Shown here one piece after another: positions 44,201 through 51,342 of a stretch of 64,000 nt of DNA. Position numbers and translations under genes: made by a program. The notes under the pieces are model-generated. The model searched no databases. It saw nothing but the letters and a program-made list of their open reading frames with translations, and had not been told where the DNA came from. Numbering within the stretch: the stretch's first letter is position 1; each line of letters starts with the position of its first letter. Source of the stretch: Massilia niastensis DSM 21313 (lineage in GTDB: Bacteria; Pseudomonadota; Gammaproteobacteria; Burkholderiales; Burkholderiaceae_D). The stretch lies in the NCBI RefSeq assembly GCF_000382345.1, contig NZ_KB908079.1, positions 116,254 to 180,253 on the forward strand, given 5' to 3'.

Positions 44201-44342
44201 CCTGGGTCCCGGTGAAATCGATATTCCCCTCGTAGGCCTTGACCAGCCGCAGCGGCGTGTCGGCGTAGGCCGGTGCGCCCGCGGCCATGGTGGCGCATGC
44301 CGTTGCCGCCAGCAGGCGGACCATCGTCCTGTGAACTGTCAT
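41244..44342 (-). CDS. mshQ: MshQ-like large surface/pilus-tip protein (DUF11 and DUF6701 regions)
   Basis: A 1032-residue exported protein with a signal peptide (cleavage near AYADT). Residues about 30-305 form a beta-rich region with several Cys (AAHLYWAGSGATMDADVSID), reminiscent of DUF3344-like surface modules. Residues about 309-430 are a DUF11-type repeat (ADLSLDKSRSGELQVGRTVD). The rest (about 435-1032) is the DUF6701-type C-terminal region typical of MshQ (TRWR-like Cys-rich segments, FKPVFSGCQRSL). MshQ is the last gene of the pilin unit and is thought to sit at the pilus tip. Its start overlaps the mshP stop (ATGA). A laminin-G-like domain, common in other MshQ proteins, is not evident. 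Confidence 0.85.
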   Translation of the reverse strand: MTVHRTMVRLLAATACATMAAGAPAYADTPLRLVKAYEGNIDFTGTQASLRDKQGGAKSCIIASEGQASFSLPSGATVLAAHLYWAGSGATMDADVSIDGRAVSAPPERRYQSSIDGLSYFGAAVEVTDYVKGKASHSYKFAGLTVDNGSPYCYKNHKSNTVVAGFALLVVYVLPNGTYRTINVFEGFEALLNRSVSVTMGDFRGPAAPGAAKGRLGHIVWEGDLTGSQKGDTVAFDGTVLTNPPFATNDNNFNAKSSINSDETSIGVDFDAYELGGFGANQTSASARFTTEDDLVLIQAGILALPSVASADLSLDKSRSGELQVGRTVDYTLKVGNAGPGPDSAVQVVDKLPAQLEYVSFSGADWECSASGGSVTCSYKKPLLKGATASVTIRARVVASGSVTNTATVIGSNDADQRNNTGTSSGTATNPVSGAGYAFTRAGCTPGQPVVDEGAGCRRFTGPVVAGAPVSIHITAVSADGKAVALDAAAEKTVQLRFALECNDPDTSGGIGAMYGARLAACSKSGTTGANLSWTAASVKFAANTASADVQFQYADLGRIRLHMLDSGNVGQSVQFVSYPAVLETAFIRRKADQQANPKNDAATGVGFARAGEAFEVGLVAKGHNQEKLPSFGREAYFSSSAGDALVLGAAPSGALARLVQESAGQGAQKEPLPAQLTASFALAAGSAGTVVGTTAWHEVGSIGLTPTLADYLGTGIDITAAPSTVGRFYPAYFKTAVAGGFTCLPRMRCPAQGAAAIANAAFSGEPFDAAVTAYSESGAPLQYFAAGSGPDLNFIPDLGLSAAVAPGGKLFERIEGAEPFGMPPSVGRTVARPASFQLGVRFDRAAARSGGWRAPTAVYLRADSAENRAGTGAVQVSSLRAEAPAQSGEAGIMVINGRLHLASVLGSELLKTRIPMKAQYWTGTAWENVVTFDLGPSADFFKPVFSGCQRSLALTPATAIGAENCNPDVVKSLGGKPPRLDLGMGDYWLAAPKKTGSVHVHMKSAEWLPSMVGRVTFGQYRSPVIYIREMY

Positions 44343-44791
44343 ATCTCCACCTCCAGCCTGCGCTGTACGAAATCGGGACTGTTGCTGGCCTGCTTCCCGC
44401 ACTGGTCGTCGACCGGCTGGTTGCAGGCCGTGGCCTTGATGCGCCATCGGGTCAGCGCATCCTCGTCGCCATCCTCCGTGACCGGGCCCGCGATCGCCTC
44501 GCAGTGCACGCTCACGGTGAAGTTGGCCAGTACGCTGTCGGGCGGCAGCGCGAACGATCCGTCGCCGCAGCGCCCAGCGCGCAGGCGTTCGTACAGGCCC
44601 CACTCGATGCCGGCGCGCGCCGCCTGGTAGGCCTTGGCGCCCTCGAAATCGTTGCTGGCGCCGGCCTGCTGCGCATTGAAGATCGTGACGGCCGCGACGC
44701 CCAGCCCCGCCAGCACGACGAGCAGGAAGATCGCGGTCACGAGACCGACGCCGGCACTGCGGCGCGGATGGGGAAGCGGGAATCTGCTCAT
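44339..44791 (-). CDS. mshP: MSHA biogenesis protein MshP
   Basis: A 150-residue pilin-like protein with an atypical N-terminus: RRSAGVGLVTAIFLLVVLAG, lacking the Glu at position 5 of normal prepilins, as is usual for MshP/PilX-type minor pilins. The hydrophobic helix is followed by an Ala-rich segment (GAKAYQAARAGIEWGLYERL) and a small C-terminal domain with paired Cys. It is predicted to be part of the minor-pilin complex that starts fibre assembly. ATGA overlaps link it to mshO before it and mshQ after it. Confidence 0.88.
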   Translation of the reverse strand: MSRFPLPHPRRSAGVGLVTAIFLLVVLAGLGVAAVTIFNAQQAGASNDFEGAKAYQAARAGIEWGLYERLRAGRCGDGSFALPPDSVLANFTVSVHCEAIAGPVTEDGDEDALTRWRIKATACNQPVDDQCGKQASNSPDFVQRRLEVEI

Positions 44792-45687
44792 GGCGTGTTG
44801 TCGACGTGGACCTGGTGCACCAGGCGGATGCCGGCGTCGTCGCCCGGCGACAGGCGCAGCGACAGGTTCAGGATCACCAGGGCGCTGCGGCGGGACGCCT
44901 CGCTGCCGTAGCGGAAGATGCCGGCGCAGCTGCCGACGCGCTCCGCGATCACGGCGCGCTGCGGCCCGCCCTGGGGTGGCAGCTGCTGTGCGGCGTGGAT
45001 GGCGTAGCCCCAGTAGCGCACCAGCGCATTGCCGCCGCCGGCACGGCCCTCGCAGGCATAGGTGACGGGTCCGGTGACCACCTGGAAGCGGTGGTTGGGC
45101 GACATCATCGGCGTGTCCTGCAGGGCGAACGGGTTGTACTCGAGTTCGACGACGGGATTGGCGGTGCCGGCGCCGGCGACCGCACTGACCTGGGCGATAT
45201 TGCGGTTGGCCGCGCCGGGACGGTACAGGTAGGCATCGGACGGCTCGGCACCCTCGCCCAGGTTGTAGACCACGATGAAATCGCCGCGCTCGATCGGACG
45301 GATGGTCCCGCCCAGCACGGTGAAGCTGGTCCGGCCCGGATTGTCGACATCCAGCACATGCATGCCGGGCGTGTCGGGAGCGACGCCGTCGTCGATCGCC
45401 AGGTAGCGGCCGCCGGTGCGGGTCTGCAGGAACTCCACCGCGTCGCCGTCCGGGCTGACCCGCACGCTGTTGGGCAAGGCCAGGCGCAGGTCGCGCGCGA
45501 TGCGGCGCAGCGCCAGGTCGGCCTCGTCGGTGGCGGCGGCGCGCGCCGCGCTGTCGGCATAGCCCTGGACCGGCGCCCGGATGAACACCGCCACGACGGC
45601 GCCGATGATGCCGATGATGACGATCACGAGGACCGCTTCGACCAGGGTGAAGCCGCGCGCGCGGCCGGCAGGCGGGCGCGCGATCAC
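44788..45687 (-). CDS. mshO: MSHA minor pilin MshO
   Basis: A 299-residue minor prepilin. Leader and helix read GFTLVEAVLVIVIIGIIGAV, with the prepilin peptidase site after Gly and the conserved Glu at +5. The following segment (DEADLALRRIARDLRLALPN) is typical of PilW/GspJ-type large minor pilins. It starts with GTG overlapping the mshD stop (GTGA). Its job is in priming pilus assembly with MshC, MshD and MshP. Confidence 0.9.
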   Translation of the reverse strand: MIARPPAGRARGFTLVEAVLVIVIIGIIGAVVAVFIRAPVQGYADSAARAAATDEADLALRRIARDLRLALPNSVRVSPDGDAVEFLQTRTGGRYLAIDDGVAPDTPGMHVLDVDNPGRTSFTVLGGTIRPIERGDFIVVYNLGEGAEPSDAYLYRPGAANRNIAQVSAVAGAGTANPVVELEYNPFALQDTPMMSPNHRFQVVTGPVTYACEGRAGGGNALVRYWGYAIHAAQQLPPQGGPQRAVIAERVGSCAGIFRYGSEASRRSALVILNLSLRLSPGDDAGIRLVHQVHVDNTP

Positions 45688-46274
45688 AGCAAGCCCGGGG
45701 CGTAGCGCGTGCGGTAGCCGTCGAGCACCACCTTGTCGCCGTCGTAGCCGACCTCGACCCGGATGCGCAGCACATCGACGTCGGCGCCGGCGCCGGGCGC
45801 CACCGGAATGCCGCCGATCGACTGCGGCGTCACGGTCACGCGCGCGGTATAGCCGTCGACCTGCATCGCGTCGCCGTTGGCGTCCGACAGCACGCCGCCG
45901 ATGTCGAACGCCGCGGCCGGCAGGTTCGGCTGCGCCACGTAGTCGTTGATGTTGTCGTGGGGCCGGACGCCGCCGGCTTCCGGGCCCCAGTTCTCGGCGA
46001 GCGCGCAATCGCCCGGGCTGCCGACGTCCTCGTCCTCCGCGTTCGGCGAGGTCGGGTCGCAATAGCTGAACCTGGCCAGCTGGACTTCTTCCAGCAGCCC
46101 TTCCGCGATCATCAGCGCCTGCTTGCGGCGCAGCGGATCGGCGCTGTGCTTGGTGGTGAGGCTGAGCACACCGAGGATGCCGGCCAGCGCCACGCCGACG
46201 ATCATGATGAACAGGATCAGTTCGATCAGGGTCAGGCCCCGTTCGCGCGCCCGCCGCACCGGCTTACTGGACAT
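45684..46274 (-). CDS. mshD: MSHA minor pilin MshD
   Basis: A 196-residue minor prepilin (RGLTLIELILFIMIVGVALA), with Glu at +5 after the Gly cleavage site. It resembles PilV/GspI-like subunits (ALMIAEGLLEEVQLARFSYC). The chain contains a Cys pair in the SYCDPTSP and GDCALAENW segments that could form a loop. It overlaps mshC by 11 bases and mshO by four. Confidence 0.9.
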   Translation of the reverse strand: MSSKPVRRARERGLTLIELILFIMIVGVALAGILGVLSLTTKHSADPLRRKQALMIAEGLLEEVQLARFSYCDPTSPNAEDEDVGSPGDCALAENWGPEAGGVRPHDNINDYVAQPNLPAAAFDIGGVLSDANGDAMQVDGYTARVTVTPQSIGGIPVAPGAGADVDVLRIRVEVGYDGDKVVLDGYRTRYAPGLL

Positions 46275-46800
46275 AGCCGGTCTCCCGGGTCACGCTGACC
46301 GCACGGGCCTTGCCCGAACCGGTGATCGACAGCGTCAGTCCGTCGAAGCTGCCGTCCGCCGTCAGCGGACGGCCGAGCGGGTCGAAGAAGAAGCGACGCA
46401 GGCTTGCGGATGGCGCGTAGCTGACGCCCTCGGGCCGGCCCAGGCAGTACCAGCCGTCCGCCTGGCAATGGGTGCTCGAGGCCGCAGCGCCCATGGCGCC
46501 GCCGGGCGCCGCCACCCGGCTCGCCGCGGGGCAGTCGCCGTCGGACGCCTCATGGCACAGTGCGATGCGGTTTGCGTCGAGCAGGACGTGGACAGGGGCG
46601 TTGCGCGCGATCGCCGTCTTCTGGGCATGGCGCAGCAAGGCGCGGGCCTGCTCGGCGAAGACGTCGCTGTCGAACTCGGACCGGTCGAAGAAGCGGCCGG
46701 CGCCGATCGCGCCGAGCACGCCGATGATGACCATCACGACGATCAGTTCGACCATCGTGAAGCCCGTCTGCGGTGGATGGGGTGGACGGCGGTCGCTCAT
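46264..46800 (-). CDS. mshC: MSHA minor pilin MshC
   Basis: A 178-residue minor prepilin of the FimT/GspH type: leader and helix GFTMVELIVVMVIIGVLGAI, then RFFDRSEFDSDVFAEQARAL and LLRHAQKTAIARNAPVHVLL, which are highly typical. The C-terminal domain contains the Cys pair in THCQADGWYCLG. It is 70 bases downstream of mshA, with a stable hairpin in between. Confidence 0.9.
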   Translation of the reverse strand: MSDRRPPHPPQTGFTMVELIVVMVIIGVLGAIGAGRFFDRSEFDSDVFAEQARALLRHAQKTAIARNAPVHVLLDANRIALCHEASDGDCPAASRVAAPGGAMGAAASSTHCQADGWYCLGRPEGVSYAPSASLRRFFFDPLGRPLTADGSFDGLTLSITGSGKARAVSVTRETGYVQ

Positions 46801-46819
46801 GCGTGTTTCAAATAGGATC

Positions 46820-46848
46820 GGGCACGATTGCGTGACGCAATCGTGCCC
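46820..46848 (-). promoter_or_regulatory. Stable hairpin between mshA and mshC
   Basis: GGGCACGATTGCG and CGCAATCGTGCCC form a perfect 13-base stem with a three-base loop, 22 bases after the mshA stop. No T run follows closely (the downstream minus-strand sequence is GATCCTATTTG). It probably acts as a leaky terminator or as a 3' cap that keeps mshA mRNA stable, giving more major pilin than minor pilins. Confidence 0.7.
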
Positions 46849-46870
46849 GGCAAGGATCAGCCGAAGAGGC

Positions 46871-47347
46871 TTATTCGCACGTCAGCGTGCCGCCGGCAGG
46901 CAGCTCGTAGGTCGGCGCCTGGCCGGCAGCCGCTTCGCGATAGCGGATGAAGCAGCTGTTCTGGAGCGCAGTGTTGCCGACCACGCTGACCGGACGGATG
47001 GTCACGGTCGTGTTAGTGGAGGTGATCTGGTAATCAGCCGCGTTCAGGCCGGCAGCAGTGGCTAACGCGTCCTCTGCGCTCGGGTAGCCGTTGGTGAGGT
47101 TGACAACCACACCCTCGACGGTGATCGTGTCTGCGGACGGATTGATCAGCGCTTGGCCATGGATCATCGCCGCCGTCGCATTCAGTGCGCCGCGGGCCGC
47201 CTGCAGGCTGGCCACGCGGGCGTCGCCGCCCAGGCTCGCGAATTTCGGCAGCGCGGTCGCCGCCAGGATGCCCAGGATCACGATCACCACGATCAGTTCG
47301 ATCAGCGTGAAACCGCCTTGCGCGCCTTTGGTGAAGCTTTTGTTCAT
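46871..47347 (-). CDS. mshA: MSHA major pilin MshA
   Basis: A 158-residue type IV prepilin. The short leader is cut after Gly in GGFTLIELIVVIVILGILAA; the next segment (TALPKFASLGGDARVASLQA) is the MshA hallmark. Two Cys near the C-terminus (NSCFIRYRE and GTLTCE) would close the disulfide loop of the D region. The ATG at 47347 has GGAGA eight bases upstream. It follows the mshF-like gene and is followed by a strong hairpin, fitting a highly expressed major subunit. No separate mshB is present. Confidence 0.95.
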   Translation of the reverse strand: MNKSFTKGAQGGFTLIELIVVIVILGILAATALPKFASLGGDARVASLQAARGALNATAAMIHGQALINPSADTITVEGVVVNLTNGYPSAEDALATAAGLNAADYQITSTNTTVTIRPVSVVGNTALQNSCFIRYREAAAGQAPTYELPAGGTLTCE

Positions 47348-47390
47348 CAGGTTCTCTCCGTGTAGAGTGCGGGCATAAACCGCGCTTTTG

Positions 47391-47900
47391 CTAATTATTG
47401 GTGGACGCATGCAGCTCGACTTCGCCGAGTACCAGGCCCTGCAGGTGCCCGCTTTGCCCGTCGATATCGACTGGATGCGGCGCGCGTGACAATTTTACCT
47501 TGAACTTAAGCAATTTTGATGACCCTGAGGAAAAAGTGTCGCTCCTGAGCAAATAATTGATGCTGCGATCGCTGCGATCGAAAAACCACGCGCCTTTTTC
47601 CAGCTCGGCCAGGTCCGGCGTGTAGTATTCGCCCAGGTAATTCACGGGCTTCCGGTCCAGCCACCTGATCGGGTTTTCCTGCGCCAGCGCCGCCAGGCTT
47701 GCCCTGGTCGGCGCCTGGGCCGCGCGGGCGGCGAGCGCGGTGCGCAGCGCGCCGACCACGTGATAGGCCGCCGTGCGCTCCGACTGGACCCGGTAGTCCA
47801 GCAGCCGCAGCAGCAGCATGCCGGCCAGGAGCGCCACCAGCGCCGCGCACACGGCGAACTCGAAGCGCGTGGCCCCGCCCGCCCGCGCCAGGCCGCTCAT
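47391..47900 (-). CDS. mshF: MshF-like MSHA biogenesis protein
   Basis: A 169-residue protein with a single N-terminal membrane helix (FAVCAALVALLAGMLLLRLL), followed by a helical region (TAAYHVVGALRTALAARAAQ) and a beta-rich end (YLGEYYTPDLAELEKGAWFF). It lacks a prepilin cleavage site. Size, topology and position between mshG and mshA agree with MshF. The exact function of MshF is unknown. ATGA overlap with mshG. Confidence 0.78.
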   Translation of the reverse strand: MSGLARAGGATRFEFAVCAALVALLAGMLLLRLLDYRVQSERTAAYHVVGALRTALAARAAQAPTRASLAALAQENPIRWLDRKPVNYLGEYYTPDLAELEKGAWFFDRSDRSINYLLRSDTFSSGSSKLLKFKVKLSRAPHPVDIDGQSGHLQGLVLGEVELHASTNN

Positions 47901-49129
47901 TTCGGATGCAGGGCGGCCTTGCCCAGGTCCCAGATCGGCAGGAAGATGCCCAGCGCCAGCACCAGCACCATCGCCCCCAGGAAGGTGATCAGGATCGGCT
48001 CGATCTGGCTCGACAGGGTCTTCAGTTCGTAGTCGACCTCGCGCTCGTACATCTGCGCGATCTCGTCCATCAGGTCGTCGAGCGAGCCGGTTTCCTCGCC
48101 CACGGCGATCATCTGCAGCACGATCGGCGTGAACACGCTGGCCGCCGTCGAGGTACGCAGGATGCTCTCGCCGCGCTCGACGCCGTCGCGCATCTGCTCG
48201 ATGCGCGCGCTCAGCCAGGCGTTGTCGGCGGTCTGCGCCACCACGGTGAGCGCCTGCACGATCGGCACGCCGCTGCGGATCGACAGCGCGAAGCTGCGCG
48301 CGAAGCGCGCCACGGTCGCCTTGTGGATGATCTTGCCGGCGATCGGGATGCGCAGCTTGCGCCGGTCCCAGGACAGGCGCCCCGCGGGCGTCCGCACCCA
48401 GGAGCGGAAGCCGAAGACGGCGCACAGCGCGATCCCCGCCATGGCCGGCCAGTAGGCCACCGTGAACTGCGAGGACGACAGCAGGATGCGCGTCATCAGC
48501 GGCAGTTCGGCGTTGAAGGACTTGAACACCGCCGCGAACTGCGGGATCACGAACATGTTGACGACCACCATCGCGATCGCCATGGCGATGACGACGAAGC
48601 TGGGATAGCGCAGCGCGGTCTTGACCCGCTCGCGCATGCCGCGGTCGAACTCGAGGTGGTCGAACAGCCGCAGGAAGACTTCTTCCAGGCGCCCGGTCAT
48701 CTCCCCCACCTTGACCATCGACAGGTAGAAGGCCGAGAAGCACTGGGGATGGCGCGCCATGGCCGCCGACAGCTCGCGGCCGGCGTCGAGCGACTCGCGC
48801 AGGTCCTTGATCACGCGCGCGAAGGACTTGTTGATGGCCGATTCCTGCAGGCCGGCCAGCCCGCGCATGATCGGCACGCCCGACTTGAGCAGGGTGTGGA
48901 TCTGGCGGCTGAACAGCTGCACATCCATCGAGCCGACCTTCTTCTCGGTCAGGCGCGCCAGCAGGCCGTTGCCGCCGCCGGCCGCGGTCTTGCGGGTGGG
49001 GGTGATCTCGACCGGCGTGGCGCCGCTGCCGAACAGCTGGTCGGCCACCGCCGAACTGTCGGCGCCTTCCAGCACGCCCTGCAGCAATTCGCCGCGCGCG
49101 TTGCGGGCCTTGTAGGCGAAGAAGGGCAT
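47897..49129 (-). CDS. mshG: MSHA inner-membrane platform protein MshG (GspF/PilC family)
   Basis: A 410-residue inner-membrane protein of the PilC/GspF family with two cytoplasmic helical bundles (about 60-180 and 265-380) and three membrane segments (YPSFVVIAMAIAMVVVNMFV; YWPAMAGIALCAVFGF; FLGAMVLVLALGIFLPIW). It starts MPFFAYKARNARGEL, the usual family start. It couples the MshE motor to the growing pilus. Shares one base with mshE (TAATG) and four with mshF. Confidence 0.95.
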   Translation of the reverse strand: MPFFAYKARNARGELLQGVLEGADSSAVADQLFGSGATPVEITPTRKTAAGGGNGLLARLTEKKVGSMDVQLFSRQIHTLLKSGVPIMRGLAGLQESAINKSFARVIKDLRESLDAGRELSAAMARHPQCFSAFYLSMVKVGEMTGRLEEVFLRLFDHLEFDRGMRERVKTALRYPSFVVIAMAIAMVVVNMFVIPQFAAVFKSFNAELPLMTRILLSSSQFTVAYWPAMAGIALCAVFGFRSWVRTPAGRLSWDRRKLRIPIAGKIIHKATVARFARSFALSIRSGVPIVQALTVVAQTADNAWLSARIEQMRDGVERGESILRTSTAASVFTPIVLQMIAVGEETGSLDDLMDEIAQMYEREVDYELKTLSSQIEPILITFLGAMVLVLALGIFLPIWDLGKAALHPK

Positions 49130-50832
49130 TATTCCTCGACCTGGTGGCTGACCCGCATCGCCTCGGCGATGGTGCTGCGGCCCTGCACCGCCAGGCCGAC
49201 CGCGTGGCGGCGCAGCGTCTCGCCCTTCATCTCGGCGTGCGCCACCTTCAGGAAGTGGCCCGGATCCGGGTGGTTGGCGGCGTCGGTCACGGCGCGCGTC
49301 ATCTCCAGCAGCTCGTAGACGCCGGTACGGCCGCGGTAGCCGGTGCCGTTGCAGTGCGAGCAGCCGCGCCCGTGGAAGAAGGGCGTGGTCTCGGCGTGCG
49401 CGCCCAGCTCCGCGCGCAGCCAGTTGATTTCAGGCGCTTGCGGCTGGTACGGGGTGGAGCAGCTCTCGCAGATCACGCGCACCAGGCGCTGGGCCAGCAC
49501 CGCCTGCAGCGAGCCGCCCACCATGTAGCGCGGCACGCCCATGTCCATCAGGCGCAGCGGGGTGCTGGCGGCGTCGTTGGTGTGCAGGGTCGAGAGCACC
49601 AGGTGGCCGGTCATCGCGGCGCGCAGGCCGATCTGGGCGGTTTCCTGGTCGCGCATCTCGCCGACCAGCACGATGTCCGGATCCTGGCGCAGCGCCGAGC
49701 GCAGCACGCGCGCGAAGCTCAGGTCGATCTTGTCGTTCACCTGCACCTGGTTGATGCCGGGCAGGCGGTACTCGACCGGGTCCTCGACCGTGATCAGCTT
49801 CTTCTCGACCGAATTCAGCTCGGACAGCGCGCTGTACAGGGTGGTGGTCTTGCCGCTGCCGGTCGGGCCGGTCACCAGCACCAGGCCGTTCGGGCGCTGG
49901 ACGATGGCGCGGAAGCGCTCCACGATCCGTGGCGGCATGCCGATCGCGTCCAGGCGCAGGGTGGTGCCGACCTGGTTCAGCAGGCGCATGACCACCGACT
50001 CGCCGTACTGGGTCGGCATGGTCGAGATACGCACGTCGATGCGCTGGTTGCGCACCTTGACCGCGAAGCGGCCGTCCTGCGGCAGGCGTTTTTCCGAGAT
50101 ATCGAGGTCGGCCATCAGCTTCAGGCGCAGGGCCAGCGGGGTGGCGACCTTGAGGTCGGCTTCGGTCTGCAGGTGCAGCACGCCGTCGATGCGGAAGCGG
50201 ATCGAGAGGCGGCCGTCCTGCGGCTCGATGTGGATGTCCGAGGCGCGCACCTGGGCGGCGTCGTCGAACACCGACTGCAGCAGCTTGACGATCGGCGCTT
50301 CTTCCAGCCCCGGGTTGGCGGCCAGCGCCCCGAAGTCGATCGAGGCGTCGCCCAGGTCGGCCTCGACCTCGCGCGCCAGTCCGGTGATCTCGCCGGTGCG
50401 GCGGTAGATGCGGTCGATCGCCCCCAGCACCTCGGTCTCGTTGACCACCGCCAGCTCGACGCCCTTCTTCAGCAGGCGCGCGATCTCGTCGTAGGCGAAC
50501 AGGTCGGTCGGGTCGGAGACGCCGACCAGCATGTTCTCGCGGCGGTCTTCCAGCACCAGGGCGCGGAAGCGGCGCGCCGCCGTCTCCGGCAACAGGCGCA
50601 CCAGCTCGGAATTGATGTTGTAGAACTTGAGGTGGATATAAGGGATGTTCAGCTGGCGTGCGAGCGCGCCCGAGATCTGCTCTTCGGTGACGTAGCCGTT
50701 CTCGACGAACACGCGGCCCAGCTTGCGCCCGGTGCGCGTCTGGTCCGCCAGCGCCTGCTGGAGCTGCTCCTCGCTCAGCAGCTTCTGCTGCATCAGCACT
50801 TCGCCGAGGCGGACTTTTTCTGGCCTTGCCAT
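49129..50832 (-). CDS. mshE: MSHA pilus extension ATPase MshE with c-di-GMP-binding MshEN domain
   Basis: A 567-residue PilB/GspE-family ATPase that powers pilus extension. The N-terminus has two tandem 24-residue MshEN motifs, residues 8-31 (RLG at the start, Gln at the end) and 37-60 (KLG to Gln), which in Vibrio MshE bind c-di-GMP. The second N-terminal domain and the ATPase core follow: Walker A GPTGSGKTT from residue 322, Asp box TVEDPVEYR, Walker B LRQDPDIVLVGEMRD and a tetracysteine zinc site (CESC and CSHC). First gene of the pilin unit. A GGGAA ribosome-binding site lies upstream. Confidence 0.96.
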   Translation of the reverse strand: MARPEKVRLGEVLMQQKLLSEEQLQQALADQTRTGRKLGRVFVENGYVTEEQISGALARQLNIPYIHLKFYNINSELVRLLPETAARRFRALVLEDRRENMLVGVSDPTDLFAYDEIARLLKKGVELAVVNETEVLGAIDRIYRRTGEITGLAREVEADLGDASIDFGALAANPGLEEAPIVKLLQSVFDDAAQVRASDIHIEPQDGRLSIRFRIDGVLHLQTEADLKVATPLALRLKLMADLDISEKRLPQDGRFAVKVRNQRIDVRISTMPTQYGESVVMRLLNQVGTTLRLDAIGMPPRIVERFRAIVQRPNGLVLVTGPTGSGKTTTLYSALSELNSVEKKLITVEDPVEYRLPGINQVQVNDKIDLSFARVLRSALRQDPDIVLVGEMRDQETAQIGLRAAMTGHLVLSTLHTNDAASTPLRLMDMGVPRYMVGGSLQAVLAQRLVRVICESCSTPYQPQAPEINWLRAELGAHAETTPFFHGRGCSHCNGTGYRGRTGVYELLEMTRAVTDAANHPDPGHFLKVAHAEMKGETLRRHAVGLAVQGRSTIAEAMRVSHQVEE

Positions 50833-51342
50833 GACTTCCCTTCATCGTAATGTATTGCGGGCACAATTTTATGCCAGAAAGAATCATTGTGATGACGGGA
50901 AATGTCCGACTGTCTCCGTTTCGCCTCGCAAATACTTGTCGCCGGTGCAAGATGGCCAATATTAAACTTGGCACCGGCCCGCCTTGTCAGCGAGCACGAT
51001 GCGACATTCGGGGTCAGATCTGTCATTCGGACACCGATCGAACACCTTTGCTTTACATCAAGATGCTGGTGTGTTTATCTCAAACTCGTCAATGCTTGGC
51101 TCACCAAAACCCGCGCATCACGGACAAGCTCGGAAAGAGGGGAAAGTCCCAGTATGCTAAAAACCGTGCTGAGATTTCGCAAAGATTGTGCGCCCATGTC
51201 CGAATGACAGACCTGACCCCGAATGCCACGATGGAACAGTTATTCGAGCAATACTGCAAAACACGTTCAAGTTTCGCCTTAAAATAGTACGCCCGTGCCT
51301 TTTCGGGCGCCAGTTCCTCCACAACAACCATTCGGAGACACG
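50833..51342. other. 510-base intergenic region, AT-richer than its surroundings
   Basis: No credible gene. It separates divergent mshE and the kinase gene at 51343 and must hold both promoters. It contains a 29-base inverted-repeat pair (51005-51225), a TAAAAT-like -10 about 45 bases before mshE and another TAAAAT about 55 bases before the kinase gene. Base composition is clearly less GC-rich than in neighbouring genes, which suggests inserted or non-coding DNA. Confidence 0.6.
51005..51225. repeat. 29-bp inverted-repeat pair, possible small mobile element (MITE/REPIN-like)
   Basis: The left arm (51005-51033, beginning CATTCGGGGTCAGATCTGTC) and the right arm (51197-51225) are inverse copies matching at 28 of 29 positions. 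They enclose 163 bases with no gene. Each arm contains a smaller TGTC-N5-GACA hairpin. GGGGTCAG-type repeats are common in betaproteobacterial genomes near RAYT-type transposases, so a non-autonomous element is likely; target-site repeats are not clear. Confidence 0.7.

Noticed and set aside
41337..44630. A 1097-codon plus-strand open frame opposite mshQ
   Set aside because: Arg/Gly/Val-rich shadow product with no signal peptide or domain. mshQ on the minus strand fits the operon and has a signal peptide.
50833..50900. A sigma-54-like sequence (TGGCAT...TTGTGC) upstream of mshE
   Set aside because: The GG and GC elements are one base too far apart and the -24 element is imperfect. Not strong enough to annotate.
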